DNA of 64,000 nt, taken from the NCBI RefSeq assembly GCF_900157375.1, contig NZ_LT721901.1, positions 2,280,315 to 2,344,314 of the forward strand. The letters are read 5' to 3'. The stretch comes from Mycobacterium rhizamassiliense. GTDB lineage: Bacteria; Actinomycetota; Actinomycetes; Mycobacteriales; Mycobacteriaceae. Positions 1 to 10,424 of this stretch are shown here, in pieces (the stretch's first letter is position 1; the number at the start of each line of letters is the position of its first letter). The position numbers were made by a program, and so were the translations under genes. A model generated the notes under the pieces. It did no database searches and was not told the origin of the DNA. It saw nothing but the letters and a program-made list of their open reading frames with translations.

Positions 1-1
1 C

Positions 2-1243
2 GGACGTGAACATGCCCTGCTGCTGGCGCTGCGCAGAGATCCGCAGGTCACGGCGCTAGCCATCGCTCCCGGCAATGCCGGCACCGCGCGGCTCGCGGAG
101 CAGCACGCCGTGGACGTCACCTCCGGCGACGACGTCGTCGCGTTGGCCCGTGAGGTCGCGGCCGATCTGGTGGTCATCGGCCCCGAGGTGCCGCTGGTGC
201 TCGGGGTGGCCGACGCCGTGCGTGCCGCGGGCATCGCCTGCTTCGGTCCCAGCAAGGATGCGGCTCGCATCGAGGGTTCCAAGGCCTTCGCCAAAGACGT
301 CATGGACGCCGCGGGCGTGCGGACGGCCAGCAGCGAAATCGTTGACAGCCCAGCCAAGTTGGATGCCGCACTGGATCGATTCGGGCCGCCCAGCGGCGAT
401 CCTGCCTGGGTCGTCAAAGACGACGGTTTGGCGGCGGGCAAAGGCGTGGTGGTGACGGCGGACCGCGACGCGGCGCGCGCGCATGCGGCCAGCCTGCTCG
501 ACGACGGGCACCCGGTGCTGCTGGAGTCGTTCCTCGACGGCCCCGAGGTATCGCTGTTCTGCGTCGTTGACGGCGAGACCGTAGTGCCGCTGCTGCCGGC
601 GCAGGACTTCAAGCGGGTCGGCGACGGCGACACCGGGCTGAACACCGGCGGCATGGGTGCTTACGCGCCGCTGCCCTGGCTACCCGAAAGCGTGCTGCGG
701 GACGTGGTCGGCGGCATCGTCGAACCCGTTGCGGCCGAACTGGTTAAGCGCGGCAGCACCTTCTCCGGCCTGCTCTACGTCGGACTCGCGATCACCGCGA
801 AGGGGCCGGCGGTGGTCGAATTCAACTGCCGCTTCGGGGATCCCGAGACCCAGGCGGTGCTCGCGCTGTTGGACTCTCCGCTCGGGGAGCTGCTGCACGC
901 CGCAAGCACCGGAACGTTGGCCGAGTTCGGCCAGTTGCGCTGGCGCGACGGCGCCGCGGTGACGGTGGTGCTGGCCGCGGAGAACTATCCGGGGCGCCCA
1001 CGGGTCGGCGACGTCATCGTCGGCTCCGAGGCCGACGGGGTGCTACACGCCGGAACGGCCCGCCGCGACGACGGTGCGGTCGTCTCCTCGGGCGGGCGGG
1101 TGCTGGCGGTGGGGGGCACCGGGGCGGACCTGTCCGCGGCGCGCGAGCACGCCTATCAGATCATGGGATCAATTCGGTTGCCCGGCAGCCATTTCCGCGG
1201 TGATATCGGCTTGGCCGCGGCGCAGGGCGAGGTCAGCGTCTAG
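2..1243 (+). CDS. purD: Phosphoribosylamine-glycine ligase (GAR synthetase), 5' truncated by window edge
   Basis: This cytosolic enzyme joins phosphoribosylamine to glycine with ATP to give GAR, the second step of de novo purine synthesis. The frame is already open at base 2, where it reads [10 protein letters not shown], the nucleotide-binding start of PurD, so only a few N-terminal residues are missing. The ATP-grasp core ([15 protein letters not shown], then [11 protein letters not shown]) is intact and the C-terminal domain is complete to the TAG stop. It runs convergently into ggtA, overlapping its 3' end by 4 bp. It matches Rv0772 in order and sequence. The assignment is secure; only the start is unseen. 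Confidence 0.97.
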   Translation, partial: GREHALLLALRRDPQVTALAIAPGNAGTARLAEQHAVDVTSGDDVVALAREVAADLVVIGPEVPLVLGVADAVRAAGIACFGPSKDAARIEGSKAFAKDVMDAAGVRTASSEIVDSPAKLDAALDRFGPPSGDPAWVVKDDGLAAGKGVVVTADRDAARAHAASLLDDGHPVLLESFLDGPEVSLFCVVDGETVVPLLPAQDFKRVGDGDTGLNTGGMGAYAPLPWLPESVLRDVVGGIVEPVAAELVKRGSTFSGLLYVGLAITAKGPAVVEFNCRFGDPETQAVLALLDSPLGELLHAASTGTLAEFGQLRWRDGAAVTVVLAAENYPGRPRVGDVIVGSEADGVLHAGTARRDDGAVVSSGGRVLAVGGTGADLSAAREHAYQIMGSIRLPGSHFRGDIGLAAAQGEVSV

Positions 1244-2823
1244 AAGGCGGCGGCCTGGCCGTCGCGGCGCGGGTCGCTCGCCGCGAGGTATCCGTCGTCG
1301 AGGCGCCAGATCGCTTGGCAGCTGCCGAACGCGTTGTAGTCGTCCATCGCGAGCAGGTCGTGGCCGCGTCGGCGCAACTCTTCGAGCGTTGCGGGCGGGA
1401 AGCCCGGCTCGCAGCTGACCTGCATGCCCTGCACCCAGCGAAAGCGTGGGCCGTCGCAGGCCGCCTGCGGGTTCTGGCCGTAGTCGGCGATACGAACGAG
1501 CACCTGGACGTGGCCCTGGGGTTGCATCGGGCCGCCCATCACCCCGAAGCTCATCACCGGCGCCCCGTCGTGCGAGACAAAGCCGGGAATGATCGTCTGG
1601 AAAGGCCGCTTGCCCGGGCCCACCTGGTTCGGATGCCCTTGCGTGGCAACGAAACCCGCCCCCCGGTTCTGCAGCGAGATGCCGGTGCCCGGCACCACCA
1701 CGCCGGAGCCGAAGCCCATGTAGTTCGACTGGATCATCGACACCATGGCGCCCGACGCGTCGGCGGCGGTCAGGTACACGGTGCCCCCGGCCGGTGTGCC
1801 GGCGGAGGCCGGCTTTGCCCGCTCCGGGTCGATCAGCGCCGCGCGCTGGCGCAGGTACTCGTCGTCCAGCAGGTCGCCGGGGCGCACCGGCATGTGGTCG
1901 ATGTCGGACACGTAGGTCTGCGCGTCCGCGAAAGCCAGCTTGAGCGCCTCGATCTGCAGATGCACACTGTCCGCGGAATCGACTGGCAGCGCGGCCATGT
2001 CGAAGTGCCGCAGAATCCCGAACGCGATCAACGCGACGATGCCCTGGCCGTTCGGCGGTATCTCGTGGACGGTGTAGCCGCGGTAGTCGGCGCTGATCGT
2101 GTCGACCCAATCGGCGCGGTGAGCGTCGAGGTCGCCGGCCCGCATGGCGCCGCCGTTGGCCGTCGAGTGCGCCTCGAGTGCGTCCGCCAGCGGCCCGCGG
2201 TAGAACGCCTCGCCGTTGGTCGCGGCGATCTGCTCTAGCGTGGCGGCCTGGTCGGCAAACCTGAACAGCTCGCCTGGCCTCGGTGCCCGTCCGTGGGGCA
2301 GGAATGCCTCGGCAAATCCCGGCTGGGACTCGAACATCGGCACCTGGGCTGCCCACTGCGCGGCGACGGTGGGCGAGACTAGAAATCCATTGCGGGCGTA
2401 GGAGATCGCAGGCGCGAAGAGCCTCTCGAACGGGATCTTTCCGAACTTGGCATGCAGCTCGGACCACGCCGACACCGCCCCGGGCACCGTCACCGAGTCC
2501 CAGCCCGTCACGGGAATCGGGTTGCCGCCGAAGTACTCTGGTGTCCACCCCGCGGGGGACCGGCCAGAAGCATTGAGGCCATGGAGCTTTCGGCCATCCC
2601 ACACGATCGCGAACGCGTCCGAGCCGATGCCGTTGGACACCGGCTCCACCACCGTCAGGGCGATGGCCGTGGCGACGGCCGCGTCGACGGCGCTGCCACC
2701 CTCGGCGAGCATCCGCAGACCCGCTTGCGCGGCCAGCGGCTGCGACGTGCATACGACGTTCGCCGCCAGCACGGGCTTTCGCGGCCAGGCGTACGGGAAG
2801 GTCCAATCGAAGGGCGCGCTCAC
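1240..2823 (-). CDS. ggtA: Gamma-glutamyltranspeptidase
   Basis: The protein belongs to the gamma-glutamyltranspeptidase family of N-terminal nucleophile hydrolases, which cleave or transfer the gamma-glutamyl group of glutathione-like peptides. The proenzyme normally cuts itself before a catalytic threonine, and the [13 protein letters not shown] stretch about two thirds along supplies that threonine. The large-subunit signature [11 protein letters not shown] is near the N terminus. I chose the GTG that starts [13 protein letters not shown] (about 527 aa), because the sequence from there matches the family and the frame further upstream only overlaps the esterase gene. No signal peptide is evident, so it may be cytosolic. 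The orthologue is Rv0773c. The esterase gene lies just upstream on the same strand, 26 bp away. Confidence 0.92.
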   Translation of the reverse strand: MSAPFDWTFPYAWPRKPVLAANVVCTSQPLAAQAGLRMLAEGGSAVDAAVATAIALTVVEPVSNGIGSDAFAIVWDGRKLHGLNASGRSPAGWTPEYFGGNPIPVTGWDSVTVPGAVSAWSELHAKFGKIPFERLFAPAISYARNGFLVSPTVAAQWAAQVPMFESQPGFAEAFLPHGRAPRPGELFRFADQAATLEQIAATNGEAFYRGPLADALEAHSTANGGAMRAGDLDAHRADWVDTISADYRGYTVHEIPPNGQGIVALIAFGILRHFDMAALPVDSADSVHLQIEALKLAFADAQTYVSDIDHMPVRPGDLLDDEYLRQRAALIDPERAKPASAGTPAGGTVYLTAADASGAMVSMIQSNYMGFGSGVVVPGTGISLQNRGAGFVATQGHPNQVGPGKRPFQTIIPGFVSHDGAPVMSFGVMGGPMQPQGHVQVLVRIADYGQNPQAACDGPRFRWVQGMQVSCEPGFPPATLEELRRRGHDLLAMDDYNAFGSCQAIWRLDDGYLAASDPRRDGQAAAF

Positions 2824-2849
2824 CCTCGCGAGCGTAACGCTCAGCGCCC

Positions 2850-3758
2850 TCAGGCCGTCAGCAGCGGTGCCATCCAGGTCAGCTCCGCCGGCAACTGCGA
2901 GCTCCAGAATTCCCCGTTGTGGCCGCCGGGGGAGAAGCCGCCGGCGGGCGGGTTGGGCAGTTGGGCGATGAACTGCTTGGTGGCGCCGTAGAACGGGTCG
3001 CTGTCTCCGCAGTCCACCCGGATCGGGATGGACGCCAGCGCGGGCAGGCCGAACACCGAATTCGCCGCGAAGTCGTCGGGGCCGTCGAAGGCGCCGGGGG
3101 CAGCCGCGCCCGACGACATCCACAACGCCGGGCTCACCGCGCAGATCGCTGCCATGCGTGCGGGCCCCAGCCGGCCCCCGAGCAGCAGCGCACCGTAGCC
3201 GCCCATCGACCAGCCCAGGAACGCCACCCGCGAGGTGTCCAGGCGCTGGCCGTCCAGCATCGGGATCAGCTCATTGAGCACCATGGCCCCGCTGTCCTCG
3301 CCGGACGCGCGTTTGTGCCAGTAGCTGCCGCCGCCGTCGACGGCGACCACTGCGAAGGGCGGCAGCCCGGCGTTGACGGCCTGGGCGAGGCCCTGCTCGA
3401 CGCCGCCGGCCATCACGGTTGCCGCGTCACTGCCCTTCCCGTGCAACGCGATCACCGGACGCAGCGCCTTGGTCTGTCCGGGCGGGCGGGCGATCGCCCA
3501 ATTGGTCGAAATTCCGCCGCGGGCCGCCGACACGAAGGACCCGGTTGTCATGGTGGGCGCGGGATCGGCGGCGGGAGGCGGTTCGAGCGGTGCGGGCGGG
3601 GCCAACGGAACCTGGGTGCTGGCGGTCGTCACCGGGATGGTCCGAGTTTTCTGCGATCGAAGCAGGTTATCCAGGCCAAATCCGCCCGCCGCGCCGAGAA
3701 CGGCGCCGGCGCCGAGACCGAGCACGGCGCGGCGGCTCAAGTCGGGCATGCGGGCCAT
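2850..3758 (-). CDS. Secreted alpha/beta-hydrolase esterase, Rv0774c-like
   Basis: The protein is a serine esterase of the esterase D / antigen-85-like alpha/beta-hydrolase group. The N terminus has a twin-arginine type signal (LSRRAVLGLGAGAVLG), followed by a proline-rich linker, so export by Tat is likely. The nucleophile elbow is GWSMGGYG, an acid is likely in the VDCGDSDPF region, and the histidine is in PGGHNGEFW. The start is the ATG that gives MARMPDLSRR (302 aa); ATGs 3 and 30 bases upstream are also possible. The M. tuberculosis orthologue Rv0774c has been described as an extracellular esterase. It is co-oriented with ggtA and divergent from a TetR gene, which may control it. Confidence 0.85.
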   Translation of the reverse strand: MARMPDLSRRAVLGLGAGAVLGAAGGFGLDNLLRSQKTRTIPVTTASTQVPLAPPAPLEPPPAADPAPTMTTGSFVSAARGGISTNWAIARPPGQTKALRPVIALHGKGSDAATVMAGGVEQGLAQAVNAGLPPFAVVAVDGGGSYWHKRASGEDSGAMVLNELIPMLDGQRLDTSRVAFLGWSMGGYGALLLGGRLGPARMAAICAVSPALWMSSGAAAPGAFDGPDDFAANSVFGLPALASIPIRVDCGDSDPFYGATKQFIAQLPNPPAGGFSPGGHNGEFWSSQLPAELTWMAPLLTA

Positions 3759-3822
3759 CATGCCATGGCCGTTTATCCGAAATGGCAATGCAGTACCACT
3801 TTGACTGGCACTATGTTCAGGC

Positions 3823-4440
3823 GTGACTGCAGCCGCAACTCCGAAAGGAGAACGCCGACGCTATGCGTTGGTCAGCGCTGCCGCTGAGCTGCTGGAAGAG
3901 GGTGGATTCGAGGCGGTGCGCCACCGAGCGGTCGCGCGCCGAGCCGGTCTGCCGCTTGCTTCTACGACCTATTACTTCTCGTCGCTCGATGACTTGATCG
4001 CCAAGGCGGTCGAACACATCGGGATGATCGAGGTGGCACAGCTGCGGTCGAGGGTCACCGCGTTGTCGCGCCGCCGCCGGGGGCCCGAGGCGACCGCCGA
4101 GTTGCTGGTCGATTTGTTGGTGGGCGACATCGACGGTGTCGGACTGGCCGAGCAGCTGACCTCGCGGTACGAACGCCACATCGCCTGCACCCGCCTGCCC
4201 GCGTTGCGCGACACCATGCGCCGCAGCCTGCGTCAGCGTGCCGAGGCTGTGGCCGACGCTCTCGAGCGGTCGGGCCGCAATGTGCACATCGAATTGGTGT
4301 GCACGCTGATCTGTGCCGTGGACGGTTCGGTGGTCTCCGCGCTGGTCGAGGGGCGGGATCCGCGCGCGGCAGCCTTGACCACGATGGTCGATCTCGTCGA
4401 GGTGCTCGCGCCCATCGACGAGCGACCGGTCCGGATCTAG
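3823..4440 (+). CDS. TetR family transcriptional regulator, Rv0775-like
   Basis: The protein is a one-component repressor of 205 aa with an N-terminal helix-turn-helix (about residues 12-58; VRHRAVARRAGLPLASTTYY is the HTH core) and a variable C-terminal ligand-binding domain. The start is GTG. It is divergent from the esterase/ggtA unit across a 64 bp gap, the classical arrangement for local control. I saw no clear palindrome in that gap. The last 4 bases overlap the DUF429 gene on the other strand. The effector is unknown. Confidence 0.88.
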   Translation: MTAAATPKGERRRYALVSAAAELLEEGGFEAVRHRAVARRAGLPLASTTYYFSSLDDLIAKAVEHIGMIEVAQLRSRVTALSRRRRGPEATAELLVDLLVGDIDGVGLAEQLTSRYERHIACTRLPALRDTMRRSLRQRAEAVADALERSGRNVHIELVCTLICAVDGSVVSALVEGRDPRAAALTTMVDLVEVLAPIDERPVRI

Positions 4441-5189
4441 CGGCTTACCAGGTCCGCCGGCAGCGACGGCGTGACGATGTGGCCGGTCGCGGGGTCGCCG
4501 TAGATCGTGATGCCGGCCGGGCAGCGCTGGGCGTACAGCGCGACGTAGGCGCACACCACGGCGTCGATCGGATCCTCGGCACGGCGCAGCTCGCTCTTGC
4601 GTTGGGCGACAACGACCTGCCGGCGCAGCTCAATCCAGGCGGCGTTGTCGACGACGCGCAGTGGCACCGCGGTGCGCGCGAGCTTCTCGATGCCGTCCAT
4701 CAACAGCAGCAGCTGCGATTTGAGCCGATTGAGGTCGCGGCCGGGTTTGGCTTTGTACTTCAGGGTCCGCTCCAACCGGAACAGCGCGACCGTTGCCGCA
4801 TGCGGGTAGACCTCGAGGGCGCGGCGCGCAGACGAAGACCGCGGGTCGAAATCGAGGCCCAACGCTTCGGCCAAGCGTCCCCCGCGCGGGCCGTCGGCGA
4901 ATTCCGGCTTCCCGGTGTTGCACGGGTGGGTGCCGGCCTCGAACCGGCGGAAATCACGGTTGAGGGCGGTCTCGGCGGGACGCTGCCCGGTCGGGTTGGT
5001 CACCACCAGCGGCGCGTCGAACCCGACCACGCACGCGCCCCGCACAAACGGCTGCAGCGCGGCCAGGATCTCGCTGTCGTCGCGGACCGCTCCGGCGGTA
5101 ACCAGGCAGCCCTCGGAGTCGACGACCGCGACGCCGGTCGGATTTCGCCCCGCCCAGGCGAGGTCCACCCCGGCGAAGTACATCCGCAT
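4437..5189 (-). CDS. DUF429 family protein (RNase H-fold predicted nuclease), Rv0776c-like
   Basis: The protein has 250 aa. It starts MRMYFAGVDLAWAGRNPTG, where the aspartate after the first strand is the hallmark of the DUF429 / RNase H-like fold. A second acidic cluster, EDPIDAVVCAYVAL, near the C terminus supplies further conserved aspartates. Members are predicted nucleases, but no biochemical role is established for this group as far as I know. The gene converges on the TetR gene and is divergent from purB (36 bp gap), so its promoter shares that short space. The orthologue is Rv0776c by order. Confidence 0.85.
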   Translation of the reverse strand: MRMYFAGVDLAWAGRNPTGVAVVDSEGCLVTAGAVRDDSEILAALQPFVRGACVVGFDAPLVVTNPTGQRPAETALNRDFRRFEAGTHPCNTGKPEFADGPRGGRLAEALGLDFDPRSSSARRALEVYPHAATVALFRLERTLKYKAKPGRDLNRLKSQLLLLMDGIEKLARTAVPLRVVDNAAWIELRRQVVVAQRKSELRRAEDPIDAVVCAYVALYAQRCPAGITIYGDPATGHIVTPSLPADLVSR

Positions 5190-5225
5190 AGGTTACGACC
5201 TGCACCGACCGTAAGCTGTGTGCTT

Positions 5226-6644
5226 GTGAGCATTCCGAATGTGCTGGCCGCCCGGTACGCAAGTCCCGAGATGGTCGCGATCTGGTCGCCGGAATCCAAG
5301 ATCGTCGCCGAGCGACAGCTGTGGCTCGCCGTGCTGCGCGCTCAGGCGGAACTGGGTGTCGCGGTGCCGCCCGAAGCGATCGCCGACTACGAACGGGTGC
5401 TCGGCGACGTGGACCTGTCCTCCATCGCGGCCCGGGAGAAAGTGCTGCGCCACGACGTCAAGGCCCGCATCGAGGAATTCAACGCGCTGGCCGGCCACGA
5501 GCACGTGCACAAGGGAATGACCAGCCGGGATCTGACCGAGAACGTCGAGCAGCTACAGATCCGACGGTCGATGGAGTTGGTTTTCTCCCACGGGATTGCG
5601 GTGGCGGCTCGGCTCGCCGAGCGGGCGGTCACGTACCGCGATCTGGTGATGGCCGGCCGCAGCCACAACGTCGCCGCCCAGGCCACCACGTTGGGCAAGC
5701 GATTCGCCTCGGCCGCCCAGGAGACGCTGGTCGCGTTGACCCGGCTGCGGGAGCTGATCGACCGCTACCCGCTGCGCGGCATCAAGGGCCCGATGGGCAC
5801 CGCGCAGGACATGCTCGATCTGCTGGACGGCGACGCCGCCAGGCTGACCGAACTCGAAGGCCGCATCGCCGACTTCCTCAGTTTCGCAACGGTTTTGACG
5901 AGCGTCGGGCAGGTGTATCCACGTTCGCTGGACCACGATGTGATCTCCGCGCTGGTGCAGCTCGGGGCCGGGCCGTCGTCGATGGCCCACACCATCCGGC
6001 TGATGGCCGGGCACGAACTGGTCACCGAGGGATTCGCGGAGGGGCAGGTCGGTTCGTCGGCGATGCCGCACAAGATGAACACCCGCAGTTGTGAACGCGT
6101 CAACGGGCTGCAGGTCGTGCTGCGGGGCTACGCATCGATGGCCGCCGAGCTCGCGGGTGCGCAGTGGAACGAGGGCGACGTGTTCTGCTCGGTGGTGCGC
6201 CGAGTTGCCTTGCCGGACAGCTTCTTTGCCGTCGACGGGCAGATCGAGACATTCTTGACGGTGCTCGACGAGTTCGGTGCCTACCCGGCGGTCATTCAGC
6301 GCGAGCTCGACCGCTACCTACCGTTCTTGGCCACCACCAAGGTGTTAATCGCCGCGGTGCGCGCGGGCATGGGCCGGGAGGCCGCACACCACGTGATCCG
6401 CGAACACGCAGTCGCGACGGCGTTGGCGATGCGCGAACAGGGTGCCGAGCCGGACCTGTTGGATCGGTTGGCCGCCGACGATCGGCTGCCGCTGGATCGG
6501 GCCGCCCTGGACGCCGCTTTGGCCGACAAGAAGGCATTCATCGGGGCCGCCGGCGACCAGGTGGACGAGGTGGCCGCCGCGGTGGATGCGTTGGTGAGTC
6601 GCTACCCGGACGCCGCCAAGTACACGCAGGGCGCGATCTTGTGA
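5226..6644 (+). CDS. purB: Adenylosuccinate lyase
   Basis: PurB releases fumarate twice in purine synthesis: from SAICAR to AICAR, and from adenylosuccinate to AMP. The signature of the fumarase/aspartase superfamily, [10 protein letters not shown], is present, as is the substrate-binding segment [12 protein letters not shown] start the gene at the GTG giving [13 protein letters not shown], which yields 472 aa, the size of M. tuberculosis PurB; the open frame upstream is fortuitous. The stop overlaps the GTG of cyp126 (GTGA), so the two are translationally coupled. The orthologue is Rv0777. Confidence 0.97.
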   Translation: MSIPNVLAARYASPEMVAIWSPESKIVAERQLWLAVLRAQAELGVAVPPEAIADYERVLGDVDLSSIAAREKVLRHDVKARIEEFNALAGHEHVHKGMTSRDLTENVEQLQIRRSMELVFSHGIAVAARLAERAVTYRDLVMAGRSHNVAAQATTLGKRFASAAQETLVALTRLRELIDRYPLRGIKGPMGTAQDMLDLLDGDAARLTELEGRIADFLSFATVLTSVGQVYPRSLDHDVISALVQLGAGPSSMAHTIRLMAGHELVTEGFAEGQVGSSAMPHKMNTRSCERVNGLQVVLRGYASMAAELAGAQWNEGDVFCSVVRRVALPDSFFAVDGQIETFLTVLDEFGAYPAVIQRELDRYLPFLATTKVLIAAVRAGMGREAAHHVIREHAVATALAMREQGAEPDLLDRLAADDRLPLDRAALDAALADKKAFIGAAGDQVDEVAAAVDALVSRYPDAAKYTQGAIL

Positions 6645-7888
6645 CGCTGGCGAGCGCGCTCGCGGAGATCGACTTCACCGATCTCGACAACTTCGCCAAC
6701 GGATTTCCACACGACCTGTTCGCCGTGCACCGGTGCGAGGCACCGGTGTACTGGCACGAGCCGACCGACAACACCCCCGACGGCGAGGGCTTCTGGTCCG
6801 TCGCCACCTACGCGGAAACGCTTGCCGTGCTGAAGGATCCGGTGACCTATTCGTCGGTCACCGGTGGCCAGCGGCCGTACGGCGGGACGCTGTTGCAGGA
6901 CCTGTCCATCGCGGGCCAGGTGCTCAACATGATGGACGACCCCAGGCATTCGCAGATCCGACGGCTGGTCAGCTCCGGGCTGACACCGCGGATGATCCGT
7001 CGTGTCGAGGACGATCTGCGGGGCCGGGCCTGCCGGCTGCTGGATGCGGTCAAACCCGGTGAGGTCTTCGACTTTCTGGTCGACATCGCCGCCGAACTGC
7101 CGATGCAGATGATCTGCATCCTGCTGGGAGTGCCGGAGTCCGAACGGCATTGGCTGTTCGAGGCCATCGAGCCGCAGTTCGACTTCGGCGGCTCGCGCAA
7201 GGCATCGCTCTCGCAGCTGTCGGTCGAAGAGGCCGGGTCGCGGATGTACGACTACGGTCAGCAGCTGATCGCGTCGAAGCGCTCCGAGCCGACCGACGAC
7301 ATGTTGTCGTTGGTCGCCAACGCGACCGTCGACGTGTTAGATGGGCCCACCCCTACGGATCTCGAGGTGTACCTGTTCTTCAGCCTGCTGTTCAGCGCCG
7401 GTGCCGAGACGACCCGCAATGCCGTCGCGGGCGGCCTGCTGGCGTTGACCGAGCACCCCGAGCAGTGGCGGGTGCTGCGAGCCAACCCCGACCTGCTGCC
7501 GAGCGCCGTCGAGGAGATGGTGCGGTGGACCTCGCCGTCGCCGTCCAAGCGGCGCACCGCCACCCGCGACATCACCCTCGGCGGGCAGGCCATCGAGGCG
7601 GGGCAGAAGGTCCAGGTGTGGGAGGGCTCGGCCAACCGCGACGGCGCCGCGTTCGATCGCGCCGACGAGTTCGATATTGCGCGTAAACCCAACCCGCACT
7701 TGGGCTTCGGCCAGGGCGTGCACTATTGCCTGGGCGCCAACCTGGCCCGCCTGGAACTGCGGGTGCTCTTCGAGGAGCTGCTGTCGAGGTTCGGCGCGGG
7801 GCGGGTCGCCCAGCCCGTCGAATGGACCCGCAGCAACCGGCATACCGGCATCCGCCACCTCGTCGTGGAATTGCTCGAGGAACAGTGA
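6641..7888 (+). CDS. cyp126: Cytochrome P450, CYP126 family
   Basis: The protein is a soluble P450 monooxygenase of 415 aa. The heme-binding loop reads [11 protein letters not shown] with the axial cysteine, the oxygen-activating I-helix reads SAGAETTRN, and the ExxR salt-bridge motif is EMVR. Length and sequence fit CYP126 (Rv0778), whose physiological substrate is not settled. It starts with a GTG overlapping the purB stop and its own stop overlaps the next GTG, so purB, cyp126 and the transporter gene form one coupled transcription unit. Confidence 0.93.
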   Translation: MTLASALAEIDFTDLDNFANGFPHDLFAVHRCEAPVYWHEPTDNTPDGEGFWSVATYAETLAVLKDPVTYSSVTGGQRPYGGTLLQDLSIAGQVLNMMDDPRHSQIRRLVSSGLTPRMIRRVEDDLRGRACRLLDAVKPGEVFDFLVDIAAELPMQMICILLGVPESERHWLFEAIEPQFDFGGSRKASLSQLSVEEAGSRMYDYGQQLIASKRSEPTDDMLSLVANATVDVLDGPTPTDLEVYLFFSLLFSAGAETTRNAVAGGLLALTEHPEQWRVLRANPDLLPSAVEEMVRWTSPSPSKRRTATRDITLGGQAIEAGQKVQVWEGSANRDGAAFDRADEFDIARKPNPHLGFGQGVHYCLGANLARLELRVLFEELLSRFGAGRVAQPVEWTRSNRHTGIRHLVVELLEEQ

Positions 7889-8877
7889 CGATCCGGCTCG
7901 CCGCCCTCGAGCCGTCGCCCGATGTGTTCGCCGCGGTGATGGCGACGGGAATCCTGTCCATCGCGGCGGCCGACCATCACTACCGCCAAATCAGCCAAAC
8001 GGTGAGCGTTCTGGCGACGCTGGGCCTGGTGATCCTGGCCGGTCTGGTGATCGTCACGCGCCGGTTTTCGAGCTGGGACCTCAGGGACCCCGACATCACC
8101 CTGCGGCTGTTCACCTTCGTCGCCGCGTGCGCGGTGCTGGATAGCCGGCTCGCGACCCAGCCGATCCTGGTGTGGGTGCTCGCGGTGGCCGCGCTGGCGT
8201 CCTGGCTGCTGCTGATCGCACTGAGCGTGCGCAACATGTCGCGGCGTTCCTGGTCGGCGCTACGCGACGAGTCGCACGGCGCCTGGGAGCTGGCCAGCGT
8301 CGGCACCTCGGGTCTGGCGATCGTGTCCACCAAGGTCGCGGTGCACACGCCGGCGCACTGGTGTCTCATGGCGGCGGTGCCCATCTGGGTGGCGGCGCTG
8401 GGCATCTACTGCCTGATGACCGGCCTCATCCTGTGGCGCACGGTGGACGAGCGCCAGGACCGCGACGGATTCGAGCCCGACACCTGGATCCTGATGGGCG
8501 GCTTGGCAATTGCCACACTGGCGGGCGACATCATCCACGGCCTCGCCCCGGCCTGGCTGGCCGGGCCGGTGCGTGTGGTCACCATCGTCACGTGGGTGGC
8601 GGCGACGCTGTGGATACCGCCGCTGATCTACTTCGGCCTGCACCGCATCAGCCATCGCCCGGAGATGCTGCACTTCGCCGGGGTGTGGTGGGCATTCGTC
8701 TTCCCGCTGGGCATGTATTCGGCGGCCACCTACGCGATGGCCGCCGAGATCGGGCGGCCATCGCTGATCACGGTGTCGCTGGTCTTCTTCTGGGACGCGT
8801 TGGCCGCGTGGGTCATTGTGGTCATCGCCGGGCTGCTGCTGGCCGGCCGCGCGGTGTTCAGCCCGCGCGAATCGTGA
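7885..8877 (+). CDS. TDT/SLAC1-family membrane transporter (TehA-like)
   Basis: The protein has 330 aa with about ten hydrophobic helices and no signal peptide. The opening ([20 protein letters not shown]) is typical of the tellurite-resistance/dicarboxylate transporter (TDT, SLAC1-like) family, whose members move small anions or dicarboxylates such as C4-dicarboxylates, nitrate/chloride or sulfite. The substrate cannot be told from sequence. The GTG start overlaps the cyp126 stop. Its 3' end overlaps the convergent Rv0779c-like gene by 20 bp. I do not recall a counterpart at this place in M. tuberculosis, so it looks like an insertion into the purB-cyp126 unit. Confidence 0.82.
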   Translation: MTIRLAALEPSPDVFAAVMATGILSIAAADHHYRQISQTVSVLATLGLVILAGLVIVTRRFSSWDLRDPDITLRLFTFVAACAVLDSRLATQPILVWVLAVAALASWLLLIALSVRNMSRRSWSALRDESHGAWELASVGTSGLAIVSTKVAVHTPAHWCLMAAVPIWVAALGIYCLMTGLILWRTVDERQDRDGFEPDTWILMGGLAIATLAGDIIHGLAPAWLAGPVRVVTIVTWVAATLWIPPLIYFGLHRISHRPEMLHFAGVWWAFVFPLGMYSAATYAMAAEIGRPSLITVSLVFFWDALAAWVIVVIAGLLLAGRAVFSPRES

Positions 8878-9478
8878 TCCCGGCCGACCTCAGTTCGAGC
8901 GCCGCCAGCGCGCGGATGGTCACCGGATCCTCGCGGCGCCAGCCCCCGACCGGATCCGCGCTGACCGCCACCAGCCGCCGCGGCGGCCGGTTGGTCAGCG
9001 CCCGCAGGGCCAGCAGCTGCTCGCCGGCCGGGGTGGCGGCCAGGGCGGTGACTATCCACTTGCGCCGGAAGAACCGCAGCCGCAGAAACAGCCAGGGTGC
9101 GACCGCGAGAAGGATCGGTGGTGCTACGACCGAGATGGCCAGCAACACCGCCAGCCAACCGGCCGTGGTGTCCAGCTCGTGCACGGCGTCGGCGATGGCG
9201 ACGGCCGCGTCGGCGGCCGAGGTGAGGGGCTTGCTGACGGCATCGCCCACCACCGGAATGTGTTGCGCCCCATGGCCCGCGGAGGCCAGGTCGCCGGCGA
9301 TGCCGTGGGTGCCGCTCTCGACTTGTCGCCCGGCCTCGGCGATGGTCGAGATGGCGTCGTAGACGGCCGTGCCGACCAGGGCCCAGATCGCCGTCCACAC
9401 CACGATGACGGCATCGCTGAACAGTTGGCCCAGCAATCGACCGGGTGTGGTCGCATAGGGCAGGAACCGGGATGTCAT
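8858..9478 (-). CDS. Conserved mycobacterial membrane protein, Rv0779c-like
   Basis: The protein has 206 aa, the length of Rv0779c, with a hydrophobic segment at about residues 22-42 and a longer one at about 107-135 (LAVLLAISVVAPPILLAVAP). The region between is alanine-rich and helical, and the C-terminal part is basic and probably cytosolic. No enzyme motif is visible and the function is unknown. It is divergent from purC, with a 52 bp gap that must hold both promoters. Confidence 0.8.
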   Translation of the reverse strand: MTSRFLPYATTPGRLLGQLFSDAVIVVWTAIWALVGTAVYDAISTIAEAGRQVESGTHGIAGDLASAGHGAQHIPVVGDAVSKPLTSAADAAVAIADAVHELDTTAGWLAVLLAISVVAPPILLAVAPWLFLRLRFFRRKWIVTALAATPAGEQLLALRALTNRPPRRLVAVSADPVGGWRREDPVTIRALAALELRSAGITIRAG

Positions 9479-9530
9479 AACGTCGATCCCAGCACAATGT
9501 GGCGGTTGCGGTGCCCGATAGGCTGGCCCG

Positions 9531-10424
9531 ATGCGCCCTGCACTGTCCGACTATCAGCATCTGGCCAGCGGCAAGGTCCGCGAGCTGTATCGCGTCGACG
9601 ACGAACACCTGCTGCTGGTCGCCTCCGACCGGATCTCCGCGTACGACTTCGTCTTGGACAGCATCATCCCGGACAAGGGCCGCATCCTGACCGCGATGAG
9701 CGTGTTCTTCTTCGGCCTCGTCGAGGCGCCCAACCACCTGGCCGGCCCGCCGGACGACCCCCGCATCCCCGATGAGGCGCTCGGCCGCGCCCTGGTGGTG
9801 CGCCAGCTGGAGATGCTTCCGGTCGAGTGCGTGGCCCGCGGCTATTTGACCGGCTCAGGGCTGCTGGACTACCAGGCGACCGGCAAGGTCTGCGGCATTG
9901 CGCTGCCGCCGGGCCTGGTGGAGGCCAGCAAGTTCACCACGCCCCTGTTCACCCCGGCGACCAAAGCCGCACTGGGCGATCACGACGAGAACATCTCGTT
10001 CGCCCGGGTGATCGAAATGGTGGGCGGCGTGCGCGCCAACCAGCTTCGCGACCGCACGCTGCAGATCTATGTGCAAGCCGCCGATCACGCCCTGACGACC
10101 GGAATCATCGTCGCGGACACGAAGTTCGAGTTCGGCACCGACCGCAATGGCGATTTGGTGCTCGCCGATGAGATCTTCACCCCGGACTCGTCGCGGTACT
10201 GGCCGGCCGCCGACTACCGCGCCGGCGTCGTCCAGACCAGCTTCGACAAACAATTCGTCCGCAACTGGCTCACCAGTCCAGAATCGGGCTGGGACCGCCA
10301 CGGCTCGCAACCGCCGCCACCGCTGCCCGCCGACATCATCGAGGCCACCCGCGACCGCTACATCAATGCCTACGAACGGATTTCCGGATTGAAGTTCGAT
10401 GACTGGATCGGCCCCGCCGCATGA
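9531..10424 (+). CDS. purC: SAICAR synthetase (phosphoribosylaminoimidazole-succinocarboxamide synthase)
   Basis: PurC joins CAIR to aspartate with ATP. The N terminus [20 protein letters not shown] is the conserved nucleotide-binding opening, and [15 protein letters not shown] is the family signature region. The 297 aa length fits Rv0780. The stop codon overlaps the ATG of the downstream peptidase (ATGA), so translation is coupled although the two functions are unrelated. Confidence 0.97.
   Translation: MRPALSDYQHLASGKVRELYRVDDEHLLLVASDRISAYDFVLDSIIPDKGRILTAMSVFFFGLVEAPNHLAGPPDDPRIPDEALGRALVVRQLEMLPVECVARGYLTGSGLLDYQATGKVCGIALPPGLVEASKFTTPLFTPATKAALGDHDENISFARVIEMVGGVRANQLRDRTLQIYVQAADHALTTGIIVADTKFEFGTDRNGDLVLADEIFTPDSSRYWPAADYRAGVVQTSFDKQFVRNWLTSPESGWDRHGSQPPPPLPADIIEATRDRYINAYERISGLKFDDWIGPAA

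Noticed and set aside
4299..5225. In-frame upstream extension of purB of about 300 codons
   Set aside because: It runs antisense to the DUF429 gene and out of frame with the TetR gene, and the family start is clear at VSIPNVLA.
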